In this document: positions 1-8,145 of the stretch, piece after piece
How the letters are laid out: the number at the start of each line of letters is the position of its first letter
Numbering within the stretch: position 1 is the stretch's first letter
NCBI GenBank assembly: GCA_903895195.1
Contig: CAITSZ010000005.1
Location: 174,941-238,940, forward strand
Source of the DNA: an uncultured Chlorobiaceae bacterium
Lineage (GTDB): Bacteria > Bacteroidota > Chlorobiia > Chlorobiales > Chlorobiaceae
Length of the DNA: 64,000 nt
Direction of reading: 5' to 3'
Made by a program: the position numbers and the translations under genes
Notes under the pieces: generated by a model
Told to the model about the DNA's origin: nothing
Database searches by the model: none
The model's input: the letters and a program-made list of their open reading frames with translations, nothing else

Positions 1-686
1 TGCTCAAGAAGCGCAAAACTCTCCACGCCTCCCATTCCTCTTCCACCGGCAACCACAATACGGGCTTCGGCCACATCTGGAGGGCCCTCACCCATTATAA
101 TACGCCGAACAACAGGAAATAAGTCCTTAAGGGTAGATTGCAGAGGCTCAATATCTATGAAATTAATGCGACCTCCATCGGGAAATTCTACCACTCGGAC
201 ACTGGACGAAAGAATATAAATCCGCAGCTTTCGTGTCGGCACAAACGAAGCCAGAAAGGAAGCTGAATATACCCTTCTGGACACCCCAGCTGCATCACCT
301 TCTCCTAAAGCATTTCCATTGAGTAATGACGCCTGCATACGCACAGAAAGTCTTGGAGCCATATCCCTCGTCATGGCAGTATCAGCAAAAAACAGGGCGG
401 TACAGGCTTCCCGTTCAAACAAATCAGCAATGACTCTGCTATACCTCTCCTGATTGTATACCCTGAGCCCATCTTCTTTTGCATGATAAATAACCCCGTC
501 ACCACCCAATGCACCGTCAAGCTGCCCGATTTCAACCGGCCCGGCAAGAATTCCTGAAACAACCGAATTTCCATCTAAAGCCGCAAGCCCCTGAACCCTG
601 TTCCAGACAGAAATAGAGGATGGTTTGACAATACCTTCTCTTTGCTCCAGAAATACCAGAAATTTATTCATCACAGCAGTTACCAT
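1..686 (-). CDS. etfA: Electron transfer flavoprotein alpha subunit, N-terminal part (runs off the window)
   Basis: Read on the minus strand from 686, the frame stays open to position 1, so the C-terminal FAD-binding half lies outside the window. The visible 228 residues begin MVTAVMNKFLVFLEQREG and continue through the ETF alpha N-terminal alpha/beta domain. The last visible part (RIIMGEGPPDVAEARIVVAG) matches the entry into the FAD domain of the family. ETF alpha pairs with ETF beta to carry electrons from flavin dehydrogenases to other redox partners. The start at 686 is chosen because GAGGTG lies 8 bases upstream; a second ATG at 671 is possible. It lies 15 bases after the etfB stop, so the two are one transcript. 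Confidence 0.88.
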   Translation of the reverse strand, partial: MVTAVMNKFLVFLEQREGIVKPSSISVWNRVQGLAALDGNSVVSGILAGPVEIGQLDGALGGDGVIYHAKEDGLRVYNQERYSRVIADLFEREACTALFFADTAMTRDMAPRLSVRMQASLLNGNALGEGDAAGVSRRVYSASFLASFVPTRKLRIYILSSSVRVVEFPDGGRINFIDIEPLQSTLKDLFPVVRRIIMGEGPPDVAEARIVVAGGRGMGGVESFALLE

Positions 687-701
687 TCGTTTGCACCTCT
701 A

Positions 702-1463
702 TTACAACAGATTGCACTCATGGCTGAGGACCCGGAGCAGCTCATGCTCATCCGGCACGAAACAACATATTTTTTTTCTTTCAAGAGGCTCAATACCGCT
801 CATAACAACAAAAGGCTCTTCATGCAAGCTTACCTCCAAAAGACCGACAATTTTTTTTCTAGCCTCCATTACCGCTCGAATACTGGTATTGCGAGGCTCA
901 TTCAAACCTTTTTCGGCACTGAGCACAGCAGGAAAAGTAACCTCTATAGCCTCTATACCCCCTTCAATTTCGCGTTCGACCCGCAATAAGTCTCCTGTTA
1001 TCTGCAAAGAAGTAATCCCGCTGACCGAAGCCATCCCAAGCAGTTCCCCAAGCATCGAAGGAACCTGGGCACTTTGAAAGTCCGTAGACTGCTTTCCGCA
1101 AAATACAAGGTCAGGCAGACGATCTGCATAAAACGCGGCTATCGCCCTACTCAAACCGAGTGCCGTCAGAAACGGTTCAGTCGGGCTCAAGTCCCCCCCC
1201 CCGGAACAACTCACCCGAAAAGCCCTGTCTGCGCCTATTGCAAGGGCTTTTCGAAGCACCTCTCTGGCAGAGTCAGGAGCAAAGCTGAAAACAGTGACGA
1301 CACTACCTTCAACACGCTCTTTAAGCCGCACAGCCTCCTCAAGAGCATACTCATCATAGTGATTCATAACCACATTCACTCTTGAATAATCTACTGCCCC
1401 ATCCAGATACCCGACCACTGAAGCAGTATCAGGCACAAGACAGACGCAAACGGCAATATTCAT
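702..1463 (-). CDS. etfB: Electron transfer flavoprotein beta subunit
   Basis: This 253-aa protein has the ETF beta layout: MNIAVCVCLVPDT at the start, a conserved NHYDEYALEEAVRLKE segment near residues 34-49, the nucleotide-binding CGKQSTDFQSAQVPSMLGE region near residues 122-140, and a variable C-terminus. ETF beta binds AMP and forms the soluble heterodimer with ETF alpha, which is encoded directly downstream. The gene is first in the visible etfBA transcript. The upstream region carries only an intron remnant, so its promoter should lie between 1464 and about 1570. The partner dehydrogenase is not in the window. Confidence 0.92.
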   Translation of the reverse strand: MNIAVCVCLVPDTASVVGYLDGAVDYSRVNVVMNHYDEYALEEAVRLKERVEGSVVTVFSFAPDSAREVLRKALAIGADRAFRVSCSGGGDLSPTEPFLTALGLSRAIAAFYADRLPDLVFCGKQSTDFQSAQVPSMLGELLGMASVSGITSLQITGDLLRVEREIEGGIEAIEVTFPAVLSAEKGLNEPRNTSIRAVMEARKKIVGLLEVSLHEEPFVVMSGIEPLERKKICCFVPDEHELLRVLSHECNLL

Positions 1464-1573
1464 CTAATTTCTTCCTGATTATCAGCTATGGAAATGACGG
1501 AAAAAAAGGGATTATCGGGCTCTATCATGCACAAAATAATACATCTGAAACACCAAGAGCAAATAAATTGCGG

Positions 1574-1913
1574 ATCGGGATAGGGGCGGCCAGAAATCCT
1601 GACCGTTCCCCTCCCACACCACCACGGCAAGCGAGTCCGCACCGGGCGGTTCGAGTAGTTGATGTCATGAGAGGCGAGGTACTCCGATGCTGTCAAAGTG
1701 GGAGATAGGCATGAGCCTGTTCATTTCTAACCGGCTGTTATGCCACCAGCGACGAGCATTAGCCGCCACTTTGGCTGCCTGAACCTCACTTGCACCCATC
1801 TTTCGTAGCTCTCGATACATCGTTGTCCCCCGCCGCCAGTGTTTGAGTTGCAATGCGCGCAAACGGTGACGCAACCATTCATCCAGTTCCTGCTCGCCCT
1901 GTTCGACATCGCC
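1574..1913 (-). mobile_element. Group II intron, decayed 3' remnant
   Basis: On the minus strand the end of a group II intron maturase reading frame (stop at 1665) is followed by CTCGAACCGCCCGGTGCGGA and then a GC-rich tail ending in CCGCCCCTATCCCGAT near 1574. That is the usual layout of bacterial group II introns: maturase, then domains V and VI, then the 3' splice end. Only about 340 bases remain of an element that is normally around 2 kb. The reverse transcriptase domains and the 5' ribozyme half are missing, so it cannot move or splice by itself. Confidence 0.7.
1665..1913 (-). pseudogene. Group II intron reverse transcriptase/maturase, C-terminal fragment
   Basis: The open frame of about 82 residues holds only the maturase C-terminus: ELDEWLRHRLRALQLKHWRR, then TTMYRELRKMGAS, ANARRWWHNS and a terminal HFDSIGVPRLS. 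These are hallmark segments of the X/thumb and C-terminal end of group II intron-encoded proteins. A TGA at 1914-1916 interrupts the frame upstream and no reverse-transcriptase motif is found beyond it. The gene is 5' truncated and inactive. Confidence 0.75.
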
Positions 1914-2045
1914 TCATATCCGGTTTTTGTTCATCGGCTCACGGTTTCGCTCCACGCTTCCTTCCCACATTCAGTCACCCTTATGCAGTTGCGCTTCGCT
2001 TCGTTCGCTGTGGTCAACTTACGGGAGGACTTCCACCTCCAAGAT

Positions 2046-2064
2046 TGCGCCCATGCTGGGCGCA
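2046..2064. repeat. Perfect 8-bp hairpin, TGCGCCCA-TGC-TGGGCGCA
   Basis: A perfect inverted repeat (arms 2046-2053 and 2057-2064) with a 3-base loop lies just beyond the tRNA terminator and next to the intron remnant. It has no T-tract on either strand, so it is not a standard terminator. It may be part of the old insertion site of the intron, because many bacterial group II introns target stem-loops. That link is inference. Confidence 0.4.
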
Positions 2065-2065
2065 C

Positions 2066-2095
2066 CAAAACAAAAAGCCGCTTAAAAGCGGCTTT
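2066..2095 (-). terminator. Rho-independent terminator of the tRNA transcript
   Basis: On the minus strand AAAGCCGCT and AGCGGCTTT form a 9-bp stem with a 4-base loop, followed by a TTTTT run. It lies just downstream of tRNA-Leu and would end the transcript that carries both tRNAs and possibly the small ribosomal protein gene. Confidence 0.75.
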
Positions 2096-2109
2096 CAATA
2101 AAATACAAG

Positions 2110-2191
2110 TGCCCGAGAGGAGATTCGAACTCCTACACCTTTCGGCGCTACCCCCTCAAGATAGTGTGTCTACCAATTTCACCACTCGGGC
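2110..2191 (-). tRNA. tRNA-Leu (anticodon GAG)
   Basis: On the minus strand the acceptor stem GCCCGAG pairs with CTCGGGC. The anticodon stem CTATC/GGTAG encloses the loop TTGAGGG, giving anticodon GAG. A long variable arm (GCGCCGAAAGGTGT region) marks it as a class II leucine tRNA, and the T arm is GGAGTTCGAATCTCC. The 3' CCA is not encoded and must be added after transcription. Length is 82 bases. Confidence 0.93.
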
Positions 2192-2224
2192 TTGTGTCAA
2201 TACACTGAACCAAACATAATTCAG

Positions 2225-2297
2225 TGAGAATAGAAGGACTCGAACCTTCGACCCTCTGCTTAAAAGGCAGATGCTCTACCGACTGAGCTATATTCTC
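2225..2297 (-). tRNA. tRNA-Lys (anticodon TTT)
   Basis: On the minus strand the acceptor stem GAGAATA pairs with TATTCTC. The D arm is AGCTCAGTCGGTAGAGC, the anticodon stem CTGCC is followed by loop TTTTAA with anticodon TTT, and the T arm is AAGGTTCGAGTCCTT. Length is 73 bases, class I, with no encoded CCA. It sits 33 bases upstream of tRNA-Leu on the same strand. Confidence 0.95.
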
Positions 2298-2332
2298 AAC
2301 CTATAATACAGGTACAGAGAGAGTACCGGAAC

Positions 2333-2440
2333 TTACTTATTCTGGTATCTCTGGCGCTTCTTGTGCCTATTCTTACGGCGCATTTTCTTTCGCTTGTGTA
2401 CCGCCATTTTATGACGTTTTCTCTTTTTTCCGCAGGGCAT
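2333..2440 (-). CDS. Very small basic ribosomal protein (bL38-like, AURKAIP1/COX24 domain)
   Basis: A 35-aa minus-strand reading frame starts MPCGKKRKRHKMAVHKRKK and continues with RKNRHKKRQRYQ. About half of the residues are Lys, Arg or His. This matches the family annotated as AURKAIP1/COX24-domain proteins in Bacteroidetes and Chlorobi, known as bL38 in Flavobacterium ribosomes. A ribosomal role is therefore likely, though assigned here from sequence pattern only. It lies between rho and tRNA-Lys on the same strand. Its size explains why it is easily missed by gene callers. Confidence 0.85.
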   Translation of the reverse strand: MPCGKKRKRHKMAVHKRKKMRRKNRHKKRQRYQNK

Positions 2441-2622
2441 ATAGTAAGTGTCTTTCCTCTTGTTTTAAAGGCAGATAATATAGAAAGTTTTTTCAAAACA
2501 ACAAACCTTAATTCACCACAAAACTCAAATTCACCTTCTTTAAGGGGCGGCATGTTCATCGTTCGGAAATCCCTTCCGCTACTACCGGTTTATATCTCGA
2601 TATACAGCGTAAAAAGGGAGCA

Positions 2623-3927
2623 TCAGGCATTCATATTTTTGAAAAAGTCCTTATTGTCTTTGGTATCAGCCATTTTCTCACGCATGAACTCCATGCATTC
2701 GATCGGGTTCTTATCGGCAAGGTATTTTCTGAGAAGCCATGTTCTGGAGAGTTCTTCCTGAGAAAAAAGAAGCTCCTCCTTACGGGTACCAGAACGGAGA
2801 ATATCGATAGAGGGGAATATCCTGCGCTCAGAAAGGCGGCGATCGAGCAGAAGCTCCATATTGCCTGTTCCTTTAAACTCCTCAAAAATAACATCATCCA
2901 TACGCGAACCGGTATCAACAAGCGCCGTGGCAATAATTGTAAGACTGCCACCCTCTTCAATATTACGGGCAGCGCCGAAAAAACGTTTTGGCTTGGTCAG
3001 TGCATTGGCATCAATACCACCTGACAAAATTTTTCCGGAATGAGGAATGATCGTATTATGTGCCCTTGCCAACCTAGTGATGGAGTCAAGCAACACCACC
3101 ACATCCCTGCCAACTTCCACCAGACGCTTTGCCTTTTCAAGCACCATATCCGCTACAAGAACATGACGTTCAGGATCCTCATCAAACGTTGAGCTCACAA
3201 CCTCTGCCGGCACACTGCGAGCCATATCAGTCACCTCTTCAGGACGCTCATCGATAAGCAGAACAATCAGGTAGACCTCTGGATGGTTTTTTATGATCGC
3301 ATTGGCAATCATCTGCAACAGCATCGTTTTACCGGTTTTCGGCTGCGCGACAATTAAACCCCTCTGCCCCTTACCGATAGGAGTAAATATATCCATAATA
3401 CGTCCGCACGCTTCAGACTGCTTTGTTTCAAGCTTGAGACGTTCACGAGGAAAGAGCGGAGTAAGATTTTCAAAATAAGGTCGTTCTCTGGTAATTTCCG
3501 GATCGTTACCATCGATAGTATTGATCTTGAGCAGAGCAAAAAAACGTTCACCCTCCTTTGGAGCCCTTACCTGACCTGATACCGTATCACCGGTACGCAT
3601 GTTAAAGCGCTTGATCTGCGAAGGAGAAACATAAATATCGTCTGGAGAAGAGAGGTAATTATAATTGGCGGATCGTAAAAAACCGTAACCTTCCGGGATT
3701 ACCTGCAGAACACCGGTGTTCACCATCACATTGCCACTTTCAGAATCCGAGTTTTTCTGCGCATTAGCCTCAATGATTTTAAAAATCAGCTCTTCCTTCC
3801 GTAAACCAGCAGCCATCACACCAATCTCTTTGGCTAAAGCATGCAACTCAGAAACCTTCTTTTTCTGGAGCATATTGATGTCCAGACCTTTAAAACCCGA
3901 ATTGTTCGACATTGTAGTTGTATTCAA
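2623..3927 (-). CDS. rho: Transcription termination factor Rho
   Basis: This 434-aa hexameric RNA-dependent ATPase ends untranslated transcripts. The N-terminal Rho helical domain (about residues 18-55, [18 protein letters not shown]) is followed by the cold-shock-like RNA-binding fold (about 70-140, [15 protein letters not shown]). The Walker A loop is QPKTGKT near 195-201, and the Walker B segment [14 protein letters not shown] lies near 275-290. Length and order fit the family. The start could also be the second Met (residue 6, 3912). The roughly 290 bases upstream to folC hold no other gene and should contain the promoter. Rho often represses its own leader, but no sign of that can be proven here. 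Confidence 0.97.
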   Translation of the reverse strand: MNTTTMSNNSGFKGLDINMLQKKKVSELHALAKEIGVMAAGLRKEELIFKIIEANAQKNSDSESGNVMVNTGVLQVIPEGYGFLRSANYNYLSSPDDIYVSPSQIKRFNMRTGDTVSGQVRAPKEGERFFALLKINTIDGNDPEITRERPYFENLTPLFPRERLKLETKQSEACGRIMDIFTPIGKGQRGLIVAQPKTGKTMLLQMIANAIIKNHPEVYLIVLLIDERPEEVTDMARSVPAEVVSSTFDEDPERHVLVADMVLEKAKRLVEVGRDVVVLLDSITRLARAHNTIIPHSGKILSGGIDANALTKPKRFFGAARNIEEGGSLTIIATALVDTGSRMDDVIFEEFKGTGNMELLLDRRLSERRIFPSIDILRSGTRKEELLFSQEELSRTWLLRKYLADKNPIECMEFMREKMADTKDNKDFFKNMNA

Positions 3928-4221
3928 CGCTTGTTATTTGTAAAAAAATTTGATAAAACCCGAATAGGCAGCGACATCGGCCCGGCAAATCAACCGTAAA
4001 GGCCGATAAGGTGGATCATGAATAAGAAGTAGCTTTAGCGCTTTGCCATGTAACATGAAAGCCGGGAAGAAGATGACAGGGGAAATCTATATTTGAAATA
4101 AAGGGATAATCACTACAAGAATTTACGGCAAGAGGTTGCCCTTACATGCAAGAAGAATTTCGGTGGTTTGACTTAAATATAAAATTTTTTCAATAAAAAA
4201 CCGTTATTAAACCCTAATGCA

Positions 4222-5493
4222 CTATTCGGGACAAGATGCAATAATCTCACCCGCAAGATAAAACGAACCCGTCACCAGAATCAGGTCATCCTCGCAGACT
4301 GTTTTCCTGAGAGAGACCAACGCCTCACGCCCGGTAGCGAACACCTTTACCTCGGCACCATCATATCCACATAACACACCCAGTTCTTCAGCAGGCATGC
4401 TTCGCTCTGAAGGAATAGCAACTGGAACAAACGTACACTGCAAACGAAGCAGCTCAGCAATAACAGCACGCGCATCCTTATCCGAAGCAAGCCCTACAAT
4501 GACATACACTCGACGATATCTCTCCCTGAATGAAAGAAGGGCATTGACGGTTTGCCGCATACCATCAGCATTGTGCGACACGTCAAGAAGAACAGTCGGA
4601 CGCATACCGATTCTTTCCAGCCGTCCCCTGTACCCAGTCTGCAATAACCGTTCAAGCCCCGCATAAATAGCGTCTGCGGCAACGCCAGCAACTTCAGCAA
4701 CCATAACAGCAAGCGAAACATTTGAAGCGTGAAAAGCTCCTGTAAGCGGCGCTTTAAGAGCGGGATAATACCTTGAAGCGCTTCTGACATCAAGCTCCAG
4801 CATTCCGGGATCTGCCGAAACGACAGTAGTGATAATATCTGTTCCAACTGCAAACAGCAAAGCATCGCACAACTGAGCCTGTTTCTCAATAGGCCCGAAG
4901 GCCTCAGGGTCACCTACAGCGGTAAATACCCTGCACCCTTTTTTTATAATTGCAGCTTTCTCTGCAGCTATCAAAGCAAGAGTCTCTCCCAGCCACTCGG
5001 TATGATCCATACCGATACTGGGAATCACCACATAATCGCACTCGACAACATTGGTAGCATCAAGCCGTCCACCCATCCCGGTCTCGATAACAGAAACCTC
5101 AACGCCTTCATCGGCAAACCAGGCAAACGCAAGAACGGTAGTAGCCTCAAAAAAGGTGGAATGGTTTTCATCTACCGCATCTTTCAGCCGCGAACAATAG
5201 TGAGCCACCCTCTCCCTTGGTATCGGCTCCCCGTTAATCCGGATTCTTTCTGTAAAATCAACCAGATGAGGAGACGTATAAAGCGCAGTCTTTTTCCCGC
5301 TGGCCTGAAATATTGAAGCAATAGCAGCCGCAACGGTTCCTTTGCCATTAGTGCCGGCAATATGCACCACCATGCCTAATCGCTTTTGGGGAGAGCCGAC
5401 AGAATCCAGCAGAGAGCAAACACGATCAAGGCCGGGTTTTATTCCGAATCGATGGAGAGGATAGAGGAAATCGAGAGCTTCCTGGTAGATCAC
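4222..5493 (-). CDS. folC: Dihydrofolate synthase/folylpolyglutamate synthase
   Basis: FolC joins glutamate to dihydropteroate and lengthens the polyglutamate tail of folates, using ATP. The ATP loop HIAGTNGKGT is at about residues 44-53, followed by the family's YTSPHLVDFTERIRING segment, ETGMGGRLDATN, and the C-terminal Mur ligase domain with DVSHNADGM. The GTG at 5493 is preferred: the protein then begins VIYQEALDFLYPLHRFGIK, as the family does. The frame is open up to an ATG at 5586, but that start would overlap ruvA by 83 bases. No strong ribosome site precedes the GTG, so coupling to ruvA translation (stop 10 bases upstream) is likely. Confidence 0.9.
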   Translation of the reverse strand: MIYQEALDFLYPLHRFGIKPGLDRVCSLLDSVGSPQKRLGMVVHIAGTNGKGTVAAAIASIFQASGKKTALYTSPHLVDFTERIRINGEPIPRERVAHYCSRLKDAVDENHSTFFEATTVLAFAWFADEGVEVSVIETGMGGRLDATNVVECDYVVIPSIGMDHTEWLGETLALIAAEKAAIIKKGCRVFTAVGDPEAFGPIEKQAQLCDALLFAVGTDIITTVVSADPGMLELDVRSASRYYPALKAPLTGAFHASNVSLAVMVAEVAGVAADAIYAGLERLLQTGYRGRLERIGMRPTVLLDVSHNADGMRQTVNALLSFRERYRRVYVIVGLASDKDARAVIAELLRLQCTFVPVAIPSERSMPAEELGVLCGYDGAEVKVFATGREALVSLRKTVCEDDLILVTGSFYLAGEIIASCPE

Positions 5494-5503
5494 TGTGGTG
5501 GCG

Positions 5504-6106
5504 CTAACTGTTATGAATTGAAACAAGCGCTGATTTGACCACTTCTTCGACAGTGAGATCGGGATGTTGTTCAAGAATGCCGACAACAGCTTTATGCACT
5601 GTTATTCTTGAAAATCCCAGGGTGACGAGAGCATTGACGGCATCTTCCCTCAAACGGGTTGTCTGAGAGGTTGACGATGCCGCTAAACCACCCACATCCG
5701 GCAGTTTCAGAATTTTATCACGTAATTCAAGAATTATCCTTGCTGCAGTTTTTTTGCCTACACCCGTGATACCGTAAAGCTGTTCGGGAGCATTAGCAAG
5801 AATGGCTTCATGTACTGCAGGAACAGGCAGTCCGGACAGAACCGCCAAAGCAAGCTTGGGCCCTACACCTGAGGTGAGCAAAAGCAGGCGGAACAACTGA
5901 CGCTCCTCCTCCTTTAAAAAACCATACAGCTGGAGAGAATCCTCTCTGACAGAAAGATGGGAAAACAACAGTACATCGCTGCCCGGTTCGGGCAGCTGAC
6001 GATATGTGCTTGCGGAAATCAAAAATCGGTAAGCAATACCCGAAACCTCCACAACAGCCTCTTCAGGTAAAAGAAAAGCAAGCTTGCCGCGAAAATATGC
6101 AAACAT
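5504..6106 (-). CDS. ruvA: Holliday junction branch migration protein RuvA
   Basis: A 200-aa protein with the usual three parts: an N-terminal OB fold (residues 1-65), two helix-hairpin-helix DNA-binding motifs ([19 protein letters not shown] near 75-93 and [19 protein letters not shown] near 110-128), and a C-terminal domain (155-200) that contacts RuvB. RuvA tetramers hold four-way junctions for the RuvB motor. ruvB is not in this window. folC follows at once on the same strand. Confidence 0.96.
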   Translation of the reverse strand: MFAYFRGKLAFLLPEEAVVEVSGIAYRFLISASTYRQLPEPGSDVLLFSHLSVREDSLQLYGFLKEEERQLFRLLLLTSGVGPKLALAVLSGLPVPAVHEAILANAPEQLYGITGVGKKTAARIILELRDKILKLPDVGGLAASSTSQTTRLREDAVNALVTLGFSRITVHKAVVGILEQHPDLTVEEVVKSALVSIHNS

Positions 6107-6203
6107 GAGAGCTATTTAAATAGAATCCCGGCCTAAAACTTCAGAAAAAGTATGTTCAACAGACATGAAAAGACCTATGGACAAAACATTTTCCTTCTTT
6201 TAA

Positions 6204-6476
6204 TTAACCCTGCACGTAACTATTTAAAAGACGTGTCAACTGGGATTTCTTACGAGATGCTTTATTGGCGTGAATATAATTTTTCACACCGAGTCTATCG
6301 AGTTTCTGAACAGCTGAACGGTAGGCAACTTCGACCACAGCCTTGTCAGCGCTGGTATCAATCAGTTTCTGCATCGTTTTCACAAGAACTTTCAGCTCTT
6401 TTTTCCTTGATCTGTTCCTGGCATTTCTTCTTTCTGACTGCCGAAGTCTTTTTTCAGCCGATTTGTGTAAAGGCAT
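6204..6476 (-). CDS. rpsT: 30S ribosomal protein S20
   Basis: A 90-aa highly basic protein starting [20 protein letters not shown], with the long helical S20 layout and a conserved [21 protein letters not shown]-terminus. It binds 16S rRNA early in 30S assembly. It is transcribed away from the phosphoglucosamine mutase gene; the shared 170-base region (6477-6645) should carry both promoters. Confidence 0.97.
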   Translation of the reverse strand: MPLHKSAEKRLRQSERRNARNRSRKKELKVLVKTMQKLIDTSADKAVVEVAYRSAVQKLDRLGVKNYIHANKASRKKSQLTRLLNSYVQG

Positions 6477-6681
6477 ATATTGTTGCTGTTAGGATAAAAT
6501 AATTTTTCATTAACAAACGGTTTGCAATATAAAATAATCAACCAACAAATCAAAAGGTTACCGACCATCATGCCAACAAAAGAACCCGCGCTCTACGCTT
6601 GAAACTGACAATCAGGTAAGAGTAACATCCCTTCTTTTTTTTATATTGCGCAAAATTTTCATCACAAGAATCACCTGTATT

Positions 6682-8106
6682 ATGAGCCTGATGATCAGCG
6701 TTTCCGGGATAAGAGGGATTGTCGGCGACAGCCTGACCCCTAAAAATCTCACCACATTTTCAATGGCCTTCGCCTCATGGATTCTGCGAAATAAAATGAA
6801 CCATGCTCTCCTTCCCGCTGAAAAAAAGCCGCGAATTGTCATCGGCAGAGACACAAGACCGACTGGCAAGGCAATCAGCGATCTCATCAGTAATACCCTT
6901 GTACTGTGCGGATGCGATGTCATCGATATTGGGGTTGCCACAACTCCAACCGTTGAAATAGCTGTCACTGGAGAAGAGGCCAACGGAGGACTCATCATCA
7001 CAGCATCACATAACCCTGTCGCTTGGAACGCCCTTAAAATGCTCAATCACCATGGTGAGTTTTTAACCGGCACGGAAGTCGATGAACTGCTCGACATTGC
7101 TGAAAAAGAGCTTTTCATCTACGCACAATGGGACACCATCGGCAAGATTTCCCAAAATAACCGGTATGATAACCTCCATATCGAAAAAGTCCTTCAATTG
7201 ACCTGTATAGACCCTGCGGCAATTGCCTCACAGCAGTTCCGGGTTCTTATCGACTGTGTTGAAGGTGCCGGCTACTCCATTGTACCAGAACTTTGTAAAC
7301 AGCTCGGCATAGACAACATTGTTCCATTCGCATGTGGAGGCACCGGACTGTTTCCCCGAAACCCTGAACCAATAGAAGAAAATCTCTCCACCACAATCGC
7401 TGCCGTTAAAGAAAGCAAATACGATTTTGCCATTATCGTCGACCCCGATGTAGACCGGCTCGCTCTTCTCTGTGAAGACGGCTCCCTTTTCGGAGAAGAG
7501 TACACACTTGTCGCCTGCGCGGATTTTTACCTGAAACACAACCCGGGAGCCGTCGCCAACAACCTTTCAAGCAGCCGTGCACTGCGCGATATTGCAGAAA
7601 AGTATGGCGTACAATGCTACAGCGCCAAAGTTGGCGAAGCCAATGTCAGTGAAGTCATGAAACAGGTGGACGCAGTCATTGGAGGAGAAGGAAACGGAGG
7701 AGTTATCTTGCCTGAGCTGCATTACGGCCGCGATGCCTTAGTAGGGATAGCACTTTTTGTCCAGGCATTCACCTACTGGCGGACCCAGAATAACGGCGGA
7801 CCACTCACTCAATTCCGGAAGCATTTCCCGGATTATGTCATGTCAAAACAGAAAATCACGCTTGCATCAAGAGACCGCAGCTCACTTGAAAAAATATTTT
7901 CCGATATTGCCCTGCACTACCACAACGCCGAGGCAAACACTCTTGACGGCCTCAAACTTGATTTTGCTGACTGCTGGGTTCATTTACGACCATCAAACAC
8001 TGAGCCCATTGTGAGGATATACGCCGAAGCGCCTACCAAAGACCGTGCAGAAGAGCTTACCGGAAAACTGAAGCATGACATTGAAAAAAGAACGTTAGAG
8101 CATTGA
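6682..8106 (+). CDS. glmM: Phosphoglucosamine mutase / phosphohexomutase family protein
   Basis: An alpha-D-phosphohexomutase of about 474 aa. It opens with [15 protein letters not shown], carries the active-site phosphoserine loop [13 protein letters not shown] (Ser near 109), the metal-binding DPDVDRL (near 254), the sugar-binding [10 protein letters not shown] (near 338) and the phosphate-binding [15 protein letters not shown] near the C-terminus. The SGIRGIVG opening is closest to GlmM-type enzymes, which convert glucosamine-6-P to glucosamine-1-P for peptidoglycan and LPS. A phosphomannomutase role cannot be excluded. The ATG at 6682 fits the family start; a TTG at 6646 would add 12 residues. 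The stand-alone GlmU-type enzyme at 16338 would use its product. Confidence 0.85.
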   Translation: MSLMISVSGIRGIVGDSLTPKNLTTFSMAFASWILRNKMNHALLPAEKKPRIVIGRDTRPTGKAISDLISNTLVLCGCDVIDIGVATTPTVEIAVTGEEANGGLIITASHNPVAWNALKMLNHHGEFLTGTEVDELLDIAEKELFIYAQWDTIGKISQNNRYDNLHIEKVLQLTCIDPAAIASQQFRVLIDCVEGAGYSIVPELCKQLGIDNIVPFACGGTGLFPRNPEPIEENLSTTIAAVKESKYDFAIIVDPDVDRLALLCEDGSLFGEEYTLVACADFYLKHNPGAVANNLSSSRALRDIAEKYGVQCYSAKVGEANVSEVMKQVDAVIGGEGNGGVILPELHYGRDALVGIALFVQAFTYWRTQNNGGPLTQFRKHFPDYVMSKQKITLASRDRSSLEKIFSDIALHYHNAEANTLDGLKLDFADCWVHLRPSNTEPIVRIYAEAPTKDRAEELTGKLKHDIEKRTLEH

Positions 8107-8145
8107 GCTACCCTGCACAGGCATGTATATCTCCCGCTAAATCTC

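Noticed and set aside
625..1077. Plus-strand open frames over the etf genes
   Set aside because: They are antisense shadows. The minus strand carries the clear ETF alpha and beta proteins with family motifs.
2046..2064. Integron attC site
   Set aside because: The hairpin is present, but the required core sites (GTTRRRY and its partner) are not found at the expected spacing.
1839..2219. Plus-strand frame of 126 codons over the intron remnant and tRNA-Leu
   Set aside because: It runs through a tRNA gene and a terminator hairpin and has no protein-like pattern.
6551..6605. Ten-codon leader peptide before the phosphoglucosamine mutase gene
   Set aside because: ATG to TGA can be read, but there is no regulatory codon run, no ribosome site and no hairpin.
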